Of a stretch of DNA of 57,151 nt, positions 41,345 through 48,472 are shown in pieces. Both the position numbers and the translations under genes were made by a program. The stretch is from the NCBI GenBank assembly GCA_035566895.1, contig DATMQA010000199.1, positions 1-57,151 of the forward strand, written 5' to 3'. Source of the DNA: DATMQA01 sp035566895. Its GTDB lineage: Bacteria > Verrucomicrobiota > Verrucomicrobiia > Limisphaerales > UBA8199. How positions within the stretch are numbered: position 1 is the stretch's first letter; each line of letters begins with the position of its first letter. The notes below the pieces were generated by a model. The model saw only the letters and a list, made by a program, of their open reading frames with translations. It was not told the origin of the DNA and searched no databases.

Positions 41345-43261
41345 TTAGTAGAGTTTTCCCTGGCCGGTAAGGAAGTGTTCGACGATGGGTCCGAGGGTCA
41401 AGCCGGGCAGGAAGTTCAGCGCGCCCACCAGCAACACGGTCCCCAGCAGCAAGATGACGAAAGTGAGGCCTGAAACGGGGAAAGTGCCCGCGCTGGGTGG
41501 GGCGATCTTCTTTGCGGCAAGCGAGCCGGCCAGGGCCATGATGGGGACAATCATCAAAAAGCGGCCAACCAACATGGCTAAGCCAATGGTCGTGTTGTAC
41601 CAGGGTGTATTGGCGTTCAGCCCGGCAAAAGCGCTGCCGTTGTTGCCGTTGGCGGAACTAAACGCATACAGGATCTCGCTCAGGCCGTGCGGACCGTTGT
41701 TGTTCAATCCGGCCAACCCCCACTTGCTCACGGATGCCCAGGCCGCAAAGCCAAGAATCGACACCGCGAGGACCAGCAAGGCCAGCATCGCCATTTTCAC
41801 GTCATAGGATTGGATTTTCTTGCCGAGGTATTCGGGGGTTCGCCCGACCATCAAGCCGGCGATGAACACGGCCAGCACGACGAAGACGAGCATGCCGTAA
41901 AGGCCCGCCCCCACCCCGCCGATGATGATCTCGCCAAGCTGAATGTTGAAGAGCGGAACGAAGCCGCCCAGCGCGGTGAATGAATCGTGCATCGAGTTGA
42001 CGGCGCCACAGGAAGCATCGGTCGTGATGGTCGCGAACAAGGCAGAGTTGAAGATGCCGAAACGGACCTCCTTGCCTTCCATATTTCCCCCGGCCGCTGC
42101 GACGCCCAGTTGCTGATGGATCGGATTACCTGCTGCTTCCGCGTACCAGCACAAGAAGACACCGGCCAGAAACAAGGTCATCATCGCGGCCCACACGGAC
42201 CATCCATGCGCCTGGTTCTTGACCATCCGCCCCAGGTAGTAAGTCAACCCGCTGCCGATGGCGAAGATCGAGAGTATCTGGATAAAGTTCGAGAGCGGCG
42301 TCGGGTTTTCGAACGGATGCGCGGCGTTGGCGTTCATAAAACCGCCGCCATTGGTTCCGAGCATTTTAATGGCGACCTGCGACGCCACCGGGCCTTGCGC
42401 GATCACCTGTTCTTCCACTTTCTGGTCCACCATGACCGGCATGTTGGTCATGACGGGTTGGCCTTTCTCGTCGAGCTTAGGCACATCGACCATCATGGCG
42501 ACGCCATTGGTGAAGACTGGTTGGCCTTTGGCGTCCAACTTAGGCGCTTGAACCATTACGGCGACGTTGGTCGTGACCGGCTGGCCTTTTTCGTCAGTTT
42601 TGGCAACCTGGATGGTGAAAGGCTCAGTGAGTTTGGCTTTGGTGTAGGGCTTGAAGTTTTGGAGCATGCCTTGCGACACCAGGAATACGGCGAATACGAC
42701 GCAGATGGGCAGCAGCAGGTAGTAAGTTGTCCTCACCAGGTCCACCCAGAAGTTGCCCAGGGTTTGGGCTGAGTGCCGGGCAATCGCCCGCACGAGCGCC
42801 GCGGCAATGGCAATTCCGGTTGCGGCCGAGCTGAAGTTGTGGATGACCAGCGCGACCATTTGCGAGAGATAGGACATGGTCGATTCGCCGGTGTAGCTCT
42901 GCCAGTTGGTGTTGGTGGTGAAGCTGGTGGCGGTGTTGAATGCCAGGTCCGGGCTGACGGGGCCGAATCCCTGGGGGTTGAGGGGCAGCAGGTGCTGCAG
43001 CCGCAGAATCGCGTAAGTAAACAAGCAACTCACCAGGCTGAAGAGCAGCATGGCGAAGGTGTAGGCCTTCCAATCCTGCTCCTGGTCGGATTTGACTGCC
43101 ATCAGGCGATAGGTGAGTCGCTCTAAAGGTTTGAGAATGGGGTCAAACCAGGTCCGGCCACTGGCATCCAGCACCTGGACCAGGTAGAGGCCCATCGGTT
43201 TGGTGATGAGCGCCAAGACCCCCACGTAGAAGGCAAGTTGCAACCAGTCAGTTGAGCGCAT
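41345..43261 (-). CDS. kdpA: Potassium-transporting ATPase subunit KdpA with tandem-repeat insertion
   Basis: 638 residues, about 80 more than E. coli KdpA (557). The channel-like subunit shows the filter-region motifs TNTNWQSYTGEST (residues 116-128), GTNGGGFMNANAAHPFENP (302-320) and DASCGAVNSMHDSF. Residues about 205-285, between the helix ending SQGMLQNF and the conserved GPVASQVAIKMLG, contain three repeats: KTDEKGQPV (221), KLDAKGQPV (241) and KLDEKGQPV (262), period 20-21 residues. This loop faces the periplasm in known KdpA structures. The rest of the protein looks intact. It is followed by kdpB after 37 nt. Confidence 0.97.
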   Translation of the reverse strand: MRSTDWLQLAFYVGVLALITKPMGLYLVQVLDASGRTWFDPILKPLERLTYRLMAVKSDQEQDWKAYTFAMLLFSLVSCLFTYAILRLQHLLPLNPQGFGPVSPDLAFNTATSFTTNTNWQSYTGESTMSYLSQMVALVIHNFSSAATGIAIAAALVRAIARHSAQTLGNFWVDLVRTTYYLLLPICVVFAVFLVSQGMLQNFKPYTKAKLTEPFTIQVAKTDEKGQPVTTNVAVMVQAPKLDAKGQPVFTNGVAMMVDVPKLDEKGQPVMTNMPVMVDQKVEEQVIAQGPVASQVAIKMLGTNGGGFMNANAAHPFENPTPLSNFIQILSIFAIGSGLTYYLGRMVKNQAHGWSVWAAMMTLFLAGVFLCWYAEAAGNPIHQQLGVAAAGGNMEGKEVRFGIFNSALFATITTDASCGAVNSMHDSFTALGGFVPLFNIQLGEIIIGGVGAGLYGMLVFVVLAVFIAGLMVGRTPEYLGKKIQSYDVKMAMLALLVLAVSILGFAAWASVSKWGLAGLNNNGPHGLSEILYAFSSANGNNGSAFAGLNANTPWYNTTIGLAMLVGRFLMIVPIMALAGSLAAKKIAPPSAGTFPVSGLTFVILLLGTVLLVGALNFLPGLTLGPIVEHFLTGQGKLY

Positions 43262-43345
43262 AGCGAGCGAAACGTTAAATAGTTAAAAGGGTTAAATAAG
43301 TTAATTGAGGTGCCCGAGTAGTGCGCCCAGGGAAAAAGTTTCTCC

Positions 43346-43429
43346 CTAGAATTTCTCGGGCCGAAGCATGGCCACGAGCAAATAGACGAACAGCAGCAGA
43401 GCAACAATGCCCACGATTAGGTTTTCCAT
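43346..43429 (-). CDS. kdpF: KdpF small membrane subunit
   Basis: A 27-residue frame, MENLIVGIVALLLLFVYLLV-like (the sequence reads MENLIVGIVALLLFVYLLVA then MLRPEKF), at the expected place directly ahead of kdpA. A single hydrophobic helix and a short basic/acidic tail ending in RPEKF are typical of KdpF, a lipid-like stabiliser of the KdpFABC complex. It is 84 nt from the kdpA start, a gap holding a gttaaatagttaaaagg repeat. Confidence 0.88.
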   Translation of the reverse strand: MENLIVGIVALLLFVYLLVAMLRPEKF

Positions 43430-43439
43430 AAATGTTCCC

Positions 43440-43523
43440 TTACAATTTCTCGCAGGCGCGGACATACAAGCCGCTGACCACGAAGAACAGCACCACGACG
43501 GCGATATAGATAAGGTCAGTCAT
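43440..43523 (-). CDS. 27-residue membrane protein ahead of kdpF
   Basis: The frame reads MTDLIYIAVVVLFFVVSGLY then VRACEKL. One membrane helix is followed by a short tail with the motif YVRACEKL. Very similar short frames (DLIYIAxxxxFFxxSxLYVRACxxL) occur just before kdpF in many bacterial kdp operons, so it is probably a real, co-transcribed small protein of the Kdp system. No function is established to my knowledge. It ends 10 nt before the kdpF start codon and is likely the first gene of the operon. Confidence 0.75.
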   Translation of the reverse strand: MTDLIYIAVVVLFFVVSGLYVRACEKL

Positions 43524-43567
43524 AATATTTTTCCGTGGCTGAATATTCACGAGGGCTTGGGGTTCGG

Positions 43568-43596
43568 ATAATAAAAAGCCGCGCCAACCCCGTTAA
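43568..43596 (-). promoter_or_regulatory. Putative promoter of the kdp operon
   Basis: On the minus strand TTAACG (43591-43596), a 17-nt spacer and TATTAT (43568-43573) give a sigma70-like promoter about 45 nt before the first small ORF. A 10-nt palindrome tgaatattca lies in the leader (43540-43549). Neither a KdpE site nor a c-di-AMP riboswitch could be recognised. Confidence 0.5.
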
Positions 43597-43677
43597 AAAT
43601 TCGTAAAAGAAATGACCGGCCTTCTAAAGCCTTTTGGGGCTGAAATCTTGGATTGAATTGACGGTTTGAGGCAGGTT

Positions 43678-43872
43678 ATGCGCGTGAAAGCGATGAGCAA
43701 ACGACGGGCGAAGTCCGAGGGCGAATTACTCGACAACGCCACGAACAACCTGCTGCGGGCGCTCAAGCGGGACATGCTGAAAAAGGACGGTGGTATTGAC
43801 CGCGAAAAACTCCGCAAGGATGGTTACGGCGAGCGTTTATTGGATCGATTGGCCATTCTAACAACCCACTAA
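43678..43872 (+). CDS. Small basic protein of unknown function
   Basis: 64 residues from ATG 43678 (MRVKAMSKRRAKSEGELLDN). The rest is strongly charged and helical (NLLRALKRDMLKKDGGIDRE, KLRKDGYGERLLDRLAILTT). Composition resembles small regulators or antitoxin-like proteins, but no family was recognised. It is transcribed away from the kdp operon and converges with dprA, 69 nt from its stop. The call relies on its regular amphipathic composition and isolation in an otherwise gene-free gap. Confidence 0.5.
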   Translation: MRVKAMSKRRAKSEGELLDNATNNLLRALKRDMLKKDGGIDREKLRKDGYGERLLDRLAILTTH

Positions 43873-43941
43873 GTTTGGCTCAAACGAATATTGCTGCCGT
43901 CGGTCCGATCCAATCAGTTTGACGGGAGGCACCACCGGCGA

Positions 43942-45048
43942 TCAGTGGTTGCGCTGGAACAGCTTCCCTGGCAACTGCCGGATGAGCCGTTTCATTTCCA
44001 GGCTGAGCAAGGCGACCGATACAGCCGAGCTGGGCAGGCCGCTCTTGCGAATCACGTCGTCGATGCCGACTTCTTCGTGGTCGAGCGTGTCATAGACTTT
44101 CTGCTCGTTTTCGCTGAGTTCCAACGCAGGCAGAACGCCGGTCTGGGCTGGAGACGGCGGGCGGTTGCTGGGCGGGAAGAGGTATTCGAATTCGCTGAGA
44201 ATATCCTCGGCGCCTTCGCAGAGTTTGGCGCCCTTCTTGATCAGGTCGTGGCAGCCTTTGCTGAGAGGGGAATCGATGCGGCCGGGAACGGCGAAGACCT
44301 GGCGGCCGTATTCGTTGGCAAAGTTGGCGGTAATCAGCGCGCCGCTGGTGAGGTTGGCTTCGACCACGACCGTGCCGAGCGTCATGCCGGCGACGATGCG
44401 GTTGCGGATGGGGAAGGATTGTTTATCACCGGGACGGTTAAAGGGGAACTGAGTGATGAGCGCGCCATTGGCGCTGACGCGCTCGAACAGTTCCTTGTTC
44501 TCGGCCGGCCAGATGATGTTGATGCCGGTGCCCAGCACTACAATCGTCCGTCCTTTGGCACTCAAGGCCCCCTGGTGCGCCGCTGTGTCGATCCCGCGCG
44601 CGCCGCCACTGACAACTGTGACCCCAAGGTAAGCAAGCTGGTACGCCAACTTGCGGGCGACTTCGATGCCGTAATGGGTCGTCAGGCGGGAGCCAACCAT
44701 CGCCACGGAATTTTTGTCCTTGGGCAACAGGTCGCCTTTGACGTAAAGGACAATCGGCGGGTCGTAGATTTGGCGCAGCAGTTCGGGATATTCGGGGTCG
44801 CCCTGAGTGACGATGCGGCAGCCAAATTCTTCGATGCGCTTCAGCTCGGCTTTCAGGTCGATGGTCTTTTCCCAGGAGGTAATGGCGTTGGCGGTTTCTT
44901 CCCCGATACTATGAACCTGGAGGAGTTGCTGGCGGGAAGCCCCGAGGATGGCGGGGGCTTCGCCGAAGTGCTCGAGCAATTGGCGGACGCGCACCGGGCC
45001 AATGCCATCAATCAGGTTCAACGCCACCAACGCCTCGCGCGAGTCCAT
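43942..45048 (-). CDS. dprA: DNA-processing protein DprA (Smf)
   Basis: 368 residues. A helix-hairpin-helix start (ALNLIDGIGPVRVRQLLEHF) is followed by the Rossmann-like DprA domain: YPELLRQIYDPPIVLYVKGD, AMVGSRLTTHYGIEVARKLA, VVSGGARGIDTAAHQGAL, VVLGTGINIIWPAENKELFE, FPFNRPGDKQSFPIRNRIVA, PGRIDSPLSKGCHDLIKKGA. A winged-helix tail follows (EEVGIDDVIRKSGLPSSAVS, LEMKRLIRQLPGKLFQR). DprA loads RecA on incoming single-stranded DNA during natural transformation. Length is normal. A large palindrome and a candidate RNA lie upstream. Confidence 0.95.
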   Translation of the reverse strand: MDSREALVALNLIDGIGPVRVRQLLEHFGEAPAILGASRQQLLQVHSIGEETANAITSWEKTIDLKAELKRIEEFGCRIVTQGDPEYPELLRQIYDPPIVLYVKGDLLPKDKNSVAMVGSRLTTHYGIEVARKLAYQLAYLGVTVVSGGARGIDTAAHQGALSAKGRTIVVLGTGINIIWPAENKELFERVSANGALITQFPFNRPGDKQSFPIRNRIVAGMTLGTVVVEANLTSGALITANFANEYGRQVFAVPGRIDSPLSKGCHDLIKKGAKLCEGAEDILSEFEYLFPPSNRPPSPAQTGVLPALELSENEQKVYDTLDHEEVGIDDVIRKSGLPSSAVSVALLSLEMKRLIRQLPGKLFQRNH

Positions 45049-45157
45049 GCGCGGGGTATAATGGTTTCAGGATGGATCTGCAAGGAATTACAGTTGGAGT
45101 GATGGAAGACCCCAATCCCAGGCGAACCGAAGAAATAGTTCACCGATTGCTGGGGTT
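45049..45157. other. dprA upstream sequence
   Basis: Leader of dprA. The plus-strand frame 45072-45356 that crosses it is broken up by the palindrome and terminator structures and is not considered a gene. Confidence 0.4.
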
Positions 45158-45232
45158 GGCAGGGCGAGATGTCCCCTTCGCGCCACTCCTACGAATCAAA
45201 GTTCCGGCGCGATGGGGACATCTCGCCCTACC
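45158..45232. repeat. Long REP-like palindrome upstream of dprA
   Basis: Arms of 27 nt (45158-45184 and 45206-45232) match as reverse complements with two mismatches. The perfect core is agggcgagatgtcccc (45161-45176) with ggggacatctcgccct (45214-45229). The 21-nt loop is tcctacgaatcaaagttcc-like. It would form a very stable hairpin in any dprA transcript starting further upstream. Confidence 0.85.
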
Positions 45233-45295
45233 TTCTTCGCTAGGGATTAGGGTGGGGGACAAAGTGAGGATGGGGGCAAACGGAAGAGAGCAGTA

Positions 45296-45340
45296 CAAAA
45301 AAACCGGGCTAGTCAGTCAGGGGGTGACCGAAAAGCCCGG
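45296..45340 (-). terminator. Rho-independent terminator closing the candidate RNA
   Basis: On the minus strand cccgggct (from 45340) pairs across a 23-nt loop with agcccgg (to 45304), directly followed by seven T. It points leftward. It is 423 nt beyond the recD2 stop, so it more likely ends a separate RNA starting near 45481. Confidence 0.8.
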
Positions 45341-45481
45341 GGAATTTTCGAATTAAGTACAACAGTAGGATTACGGAGAACATCGGTCCTGGTCTGTACC
45401 CGGAACCCGGACCGAAATTAACAAATCGGGCTGACAAAGAACATTCAATCATTTCGCCCGCAAATTCAAGTGGCGTAATCT
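45297..45481 (-). ncRNA. Candidate structured non-coding RNA, about 185 nt
   Basis: A promoter-like pair (45488-45516) and a terminator (45296-45340) bracket a stretch with no reading frame. The transcript can form a closing stem between gtagattacg (45483-45474) and cgtaatcctac (45376-45366), 10 bp with one bulge. Inside are a hairpin cgggc/gcccg (around 45462-45430) and a hairpin cggtcc/ggaccg (around 45415-45385), that is, a three-way junction, followed by the terminator stem. The 5' segment gcgtagattacgc can alternatively fold on itself. Size fits 6S RNA, but no 6S, SRP, RNase P or tmRNA signature was recognised. It could also be a leader for dprA. Confidence 0.55.
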
Positions 45482-45487
45482 ACGCTT

Positions 45488-45516
45488 AATAAATCATGGC
45501 CCCTTATTTCTGTCAA
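45488..45516 (-). promoter_or_regulatory. Strong promoter of the candidate RNA
   Basis: Perfect -35 TTGACA at 45511-45516, 17-nt spacer and -10 TTTATT at 45488-45493 on the minus strand. The DNA upstream (45520-45620) is markedly AT-rich for this window, as expected for an UP element of a highly expressed RNA gene. Confidence 0.6.
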
Positions 45517-45762
45517 TGGCCATTTTGCAAGTATTAAGCCAAATTCATTTTACTATTAGCCAATTACCATTACTTACGTGTTTGGCTTCATCTATTCTGA
45601 CAGGTTTCGTGGCTTTTAATTCAAAGTATTTTCGGAAAAAGTCAGGTGCGCCTTGGCAGCGAGCGGACAAAGCAGGTTGCCCGTGCCACCAAGTGTCACG
45701 AATAGGTAACACGCGTGGCTTAAAGCCTCTTTACGTCATCCGCCAGCCGCGCGAAATGGGGT

Positions 45763-47949
45763 CTAACCCGCCTGGAGCCGGGCCAACAGGCCGGAGAACC
45801 GCTGCTGGGTGCAATTGTTCCGGACGGCCAGTCCGAGGGCCTTGCCCTGGCCCACCAGGACGACCAGGTGTTTGCCCCGGGTGACGGCGGTATAGACCAG
45901 GTTTCGTTGCAACAGCAAATAATGTTGGGTCGCCAGGGGCAACACCACGACGGGGAACTCAGAGCCCTGGGACTTATGAATGGTAATGGCATAGGCCAGG
46001 GAAAGCTGGTCCAACTCACCAAACTCGTAAGTGACCTCGCGCTGGTCGAATTTCACTTTGAGTTCGCGTTCGACAGGGTCGATGCCAACCACCTGGCCAA
46101 TATCGCCGTTGAAGACTTCTTTGTCGTAATCATTTTCGGTTTGGATGACCTTGTCGCGGACGCGGAACTGCCAGCCGAACTTCTCGACGGCGGGTTCGCC
46201 GGGCCGAGCGGGGTTCAGTTCGGACTGGAGCCGGACATTCAGCTCACGGATGCCCAGGGAGCCGCGGTTCATCGGGCTGAGCACCTGGACGTCGCGGATG
46301 GGGTCCAGATTGAATTTGCCCGGGATGCGTTTTTTGACGACTTCCACCAAGGTGTCGGCGATACGCTCGGGTTGCTCGCGTTCGATGAAGTAGAAATCAC
46401 CCTCGCCGACCGGCAATTCCGGCATCAATCCCTGGTTAATCCGGTGGGCATTGGTGATGATGCGGCTGTGGGCGGCCTGACGGAAGACCTCGGTCAAGCG
46501 AACCACGGGGACGATCCCGCTATCGATGATGTGGCGCAGGACCATGCCGGGGCCGACGGAGGGCAACTGGTCCACGTCACCGACCAGCACGAGGCTGGCC
46601 GAGGCCGGCATGGCCCGCAGCAGATGATGCATGAGCGGCACATCGACCATGGAGGTTTCATCGACCACCAGCAGGTCGCAGTGCAAGGGGTTGGTCTCCT
46701 TACGGATAAAGCCGCCACGGCCCGGGTCGGGTTCAAGCAGCCGGTGGATCGTTTTAGCCTCCAGGCCGGTGGTTTCGGACAGCCGCTTAGCCGCGCGGCC
46801 GGTTGGGGCGCATAGTTGGCAGCGCACGCGCTTAGCCCTCAGAATCAGCAGCAGCGCGTTGACCAGGGTTGTCTTGCCCACCCCGGGTCCGCCAGTGAGC
46901 ACCAGGATACGGCTGGTCAGAGCCTGCCGTAATGCGGCTTGCTGGCTGGGCGCCAGTTCTTTGCCGGCTTTTTGCTGGCACCAGGCTACCGCTTTCTCGA
47001 AATCAATCGGCGGGTAATTTGGCGGCAAGGAGCTGAGCTTGCGGATGCGCTCGGCGATCCCTGTCTCCGCCCGCTTCAACAGCGGCAGGAAAACCAGATC
47101 CTCATCCCCGACTTTCTCGCGCGCCAACTCGCCATCGGCCAGCGTCCGTTCAAGAGCCGACTCGATGAGCTTTTCCTCCACCTGCAGTAATTTGCCGGCT
47201 TCCTCTTTAAGAAACGCCACCGGCAGCGCGCAATGACCCTGGCCGGTGGCTTCGAGGAGGACATGCGCCAGGCCGGCGCACGCGCGCAGGAGCGAGTCGT
47301 GCGCGATGCCCATTTTCTGGGCGATTTGATCGGCAGTGAGGAAGCCGATACCATGGATGTCCTGGGCGAGGGCGTAGGGATTGGCCCGGACCTCGGCGAT
47401 CGCATTTTCTCCGTAGGTTTTATAAATGCGCACCGCCCGGCTGGTGCTCACGCCATTCGAGTGGAGGAAAACCATGATTTCGCGGATGATCTTCTGTTGG
47501 GCCCAGGCTTCCTTGATGCGATGACGCCGTTGCGGGCCGATGCCCTGGACATCTTCGAGCCGCGCGGAGTAATTCTCGATGATGTTAAAAATCTGCTCGC
47601 CGAATTTCGCCACCAGCTTTTTGGCATAGACGGGCCCGATGCCGCGGACCATGCCGCTAGCCAGGTATTTCTCGATTCCTTCGCGGGTTGTTGGCGGGGT
47701 GCTCCTGAGCAGGTCCGCTTTGAACTGCAGCCCGAATTCGCGGTCCCGCACCCACCGGCCTTCGGCCGTTACCCATTCACCCGCGTTAACCGACGGGAGG
47801 GAACCCACCACCACCACGTCGTCGCGATGGCCCTTGGTCCTGACCTTCAACACGGCGAACCCGTTCTCCTCGTTGAAAAACGTGACACGCTCGATCAAGC
47901 CGGAGAGACTTTCGATCGGCGCGGGCGGTTGGTTGGCACTCAAAGGCAC
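45763..47949 (-). CDS. recD2: RecD2-type ATP-dependent DNA helicase
   Basis: 728 residues. The N-terminal part has an OB-like domain (GLIERVTFFNEENGFAVLKV) and helix-hairpin-helix segments (GIEKYLASGMVRGIGPVYAK, LEDVQGIGPQRRHRIKEAW). The SF1 helicase core shows Walker A LTGGPGVGKTTLVNALL, GRAAKRLSETTGLEAKTIHR, Walker B VVDETSMVDVPL, GDVDQLPSVGPGMVL and the C-terminal AYAITIHKSQGSEFPVVVLP. This is the RecD2 (RecD/TraA) architecture of bacteria lacking RecBC, a 5'-3' helicase in repair. It is complete and of normal length. Confidence 0.94.
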   Translation of the reverse strand: MPLSANQPPAPIESLSGLIERVTFFNEENGFAVLKVRTKGHRDDVVVVGSLPSVNAGEWVTAEGRWVRDREFGLQFKADLLRSTPPTTREGIEKYLASGMVRGIGPVYAKKLVAKFGEQIFNIIENYSARLEDVQGIGPQRRHRIKEAWAQQKIIREIMVFLHSNGVSTSRAVRIYKTYGENAIAEVRANPYALAQDIHGIGFLTADQIAQKMGIAHDSLLRACAGLAHVLLEATGQGHCALPVAFLKEEAGKLLQVEEKLIESALERTLADGELAREKVGDEDLVFLPLLKRAETGIAERIRKLSSLPPNYPPIDFEKAVAWCQQKAGKELAPSQQAALRQALTSRILVLTGGPGVGKTTLVNALLLILRAKRVRCQLCAPTGRAAKRLSETTGLEAKTIHRLLEPDPGRGGFIRKETNPLHCDLLVVDETSMVDVPLMHHLLRAMPASASLVLVGDVDQLPSVGPGMVLRHIIDSGIVPVVRLTEVFRQAAHSRIITNAHRINQGLMPELPVGEGDFYFIEREQPERIADTLVEVVKKRIPGKFNLDPIRDVQVLSPMNRGSLGIRELNVRLQSELNPARPGEPAVEKFGWQFRVRDKVIQTENDYDKEVFNGDIGQVVGIDPVERELKVKFDQREVTYEFGELDQLSLAYAITIHKSQGSEFPVVVLPLATQHYLLLQRNLVYTAVTRGKHLVVLVGQGKALGLAVRNNCTQQRFSGLLARLQAG

Positions 47950-48115
47950 GAGGCTGTAGGAGACGACGTCACGAGATTCCGATCAAGCGCGGAGTGGAAG
48001 GAAATCCGAAGACCGAAGGCCGAAACCCGAAATGGCAGAATGATTAAAGCAGAATCATTCTGCCGATTGTTCCGCGCTTTCTTCGACTCCGGCCGTCGGT
48101 CTTAGCAAGGCGCCG

Positions 48116-48316
48116 CTAAGCGGCCTGGCGAATGTTATCCGAATCTTCGGAAGAGCGTTCCCCGTGAGCGGAGGGAGCCCGTGGTTGCGACCTGGCCGGC
48201 TCTTCCACGCCGTCTGACAGTTTGGAGCAAGGAGCACAAATGTTCGGATTGCAAAGGAGAGTGTTCTCTTCTTCGCTGATCGGCTGGCCGCAACATCGGC
48301 ACACTCGTGCGTTCAT
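48116..48316 (-). CDS. Small cysteine-rich zinc-ribbon-like protein
   Basis: 66 residues from ATG 48316. The first half reads MNARVCRCCGQPISEEENTL, then CNPNICAPCSKLSDG, giving two CxxC pairs that would bind one zinc ion. The C-terminal half is polar and disordered. It is similar in style to short zinc-ribbon proteins found next to unrelated genes in this phylum; function unknown. It lies 166 nt upstream of recD2 on the same strand. Gap 47950-48115 contains ccgaagaccgaaggccgaaa words. Confidence 0.6.
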   Translation of the reverse strand: MNARVCRCCGQPISEEENTLLCNPNICAPCSKLSDGVEEPARSQPRAPSAHGERSSEDSDNIRQAA

Positions 48317-48472
48317 TGGCGGAAACCCTCGTTCAAAATCACAAATACTGCAAGTGAAGATTATCTGGGGTGATTAACCGGGGGGGCGGCGCGGGACAAC
48401 TGCGCCCAAGCTTACAGGATAACCGCGGCAAGACGGGCGATAAGCGGCAAAGTTCCGCAACGCAATTTTACC

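Noticed and set aside
43524..43680. c-di-AMP or other riboswitch ahead of kdp
   Set aside because: The leader after the putative promoter is only about 40 nt and shows no known aptamer core.
45072..45356. 94-codon plus-strand frame
   Set aside because: Runs through the long palindrome and the terminator of the candidate RNA; apparent coding is a by-product of these structures.
45297..45481. 6S RNA, SRP RNA or tmRNA
   Set aside because: Size and flanks would suit 6S, but no long rod with a central bubble is seen; the SRP GGAAGG/AGCA loop and a tmRNA tag frame are absent. Kept only as an unassigned candidate RNA.
45516..45884. 122-codon plus-strand frame next to recD2
   Set aside because: It overlaps the recD2 3' end in antisense, has no ribosome-binding site and a low-complexity second half.
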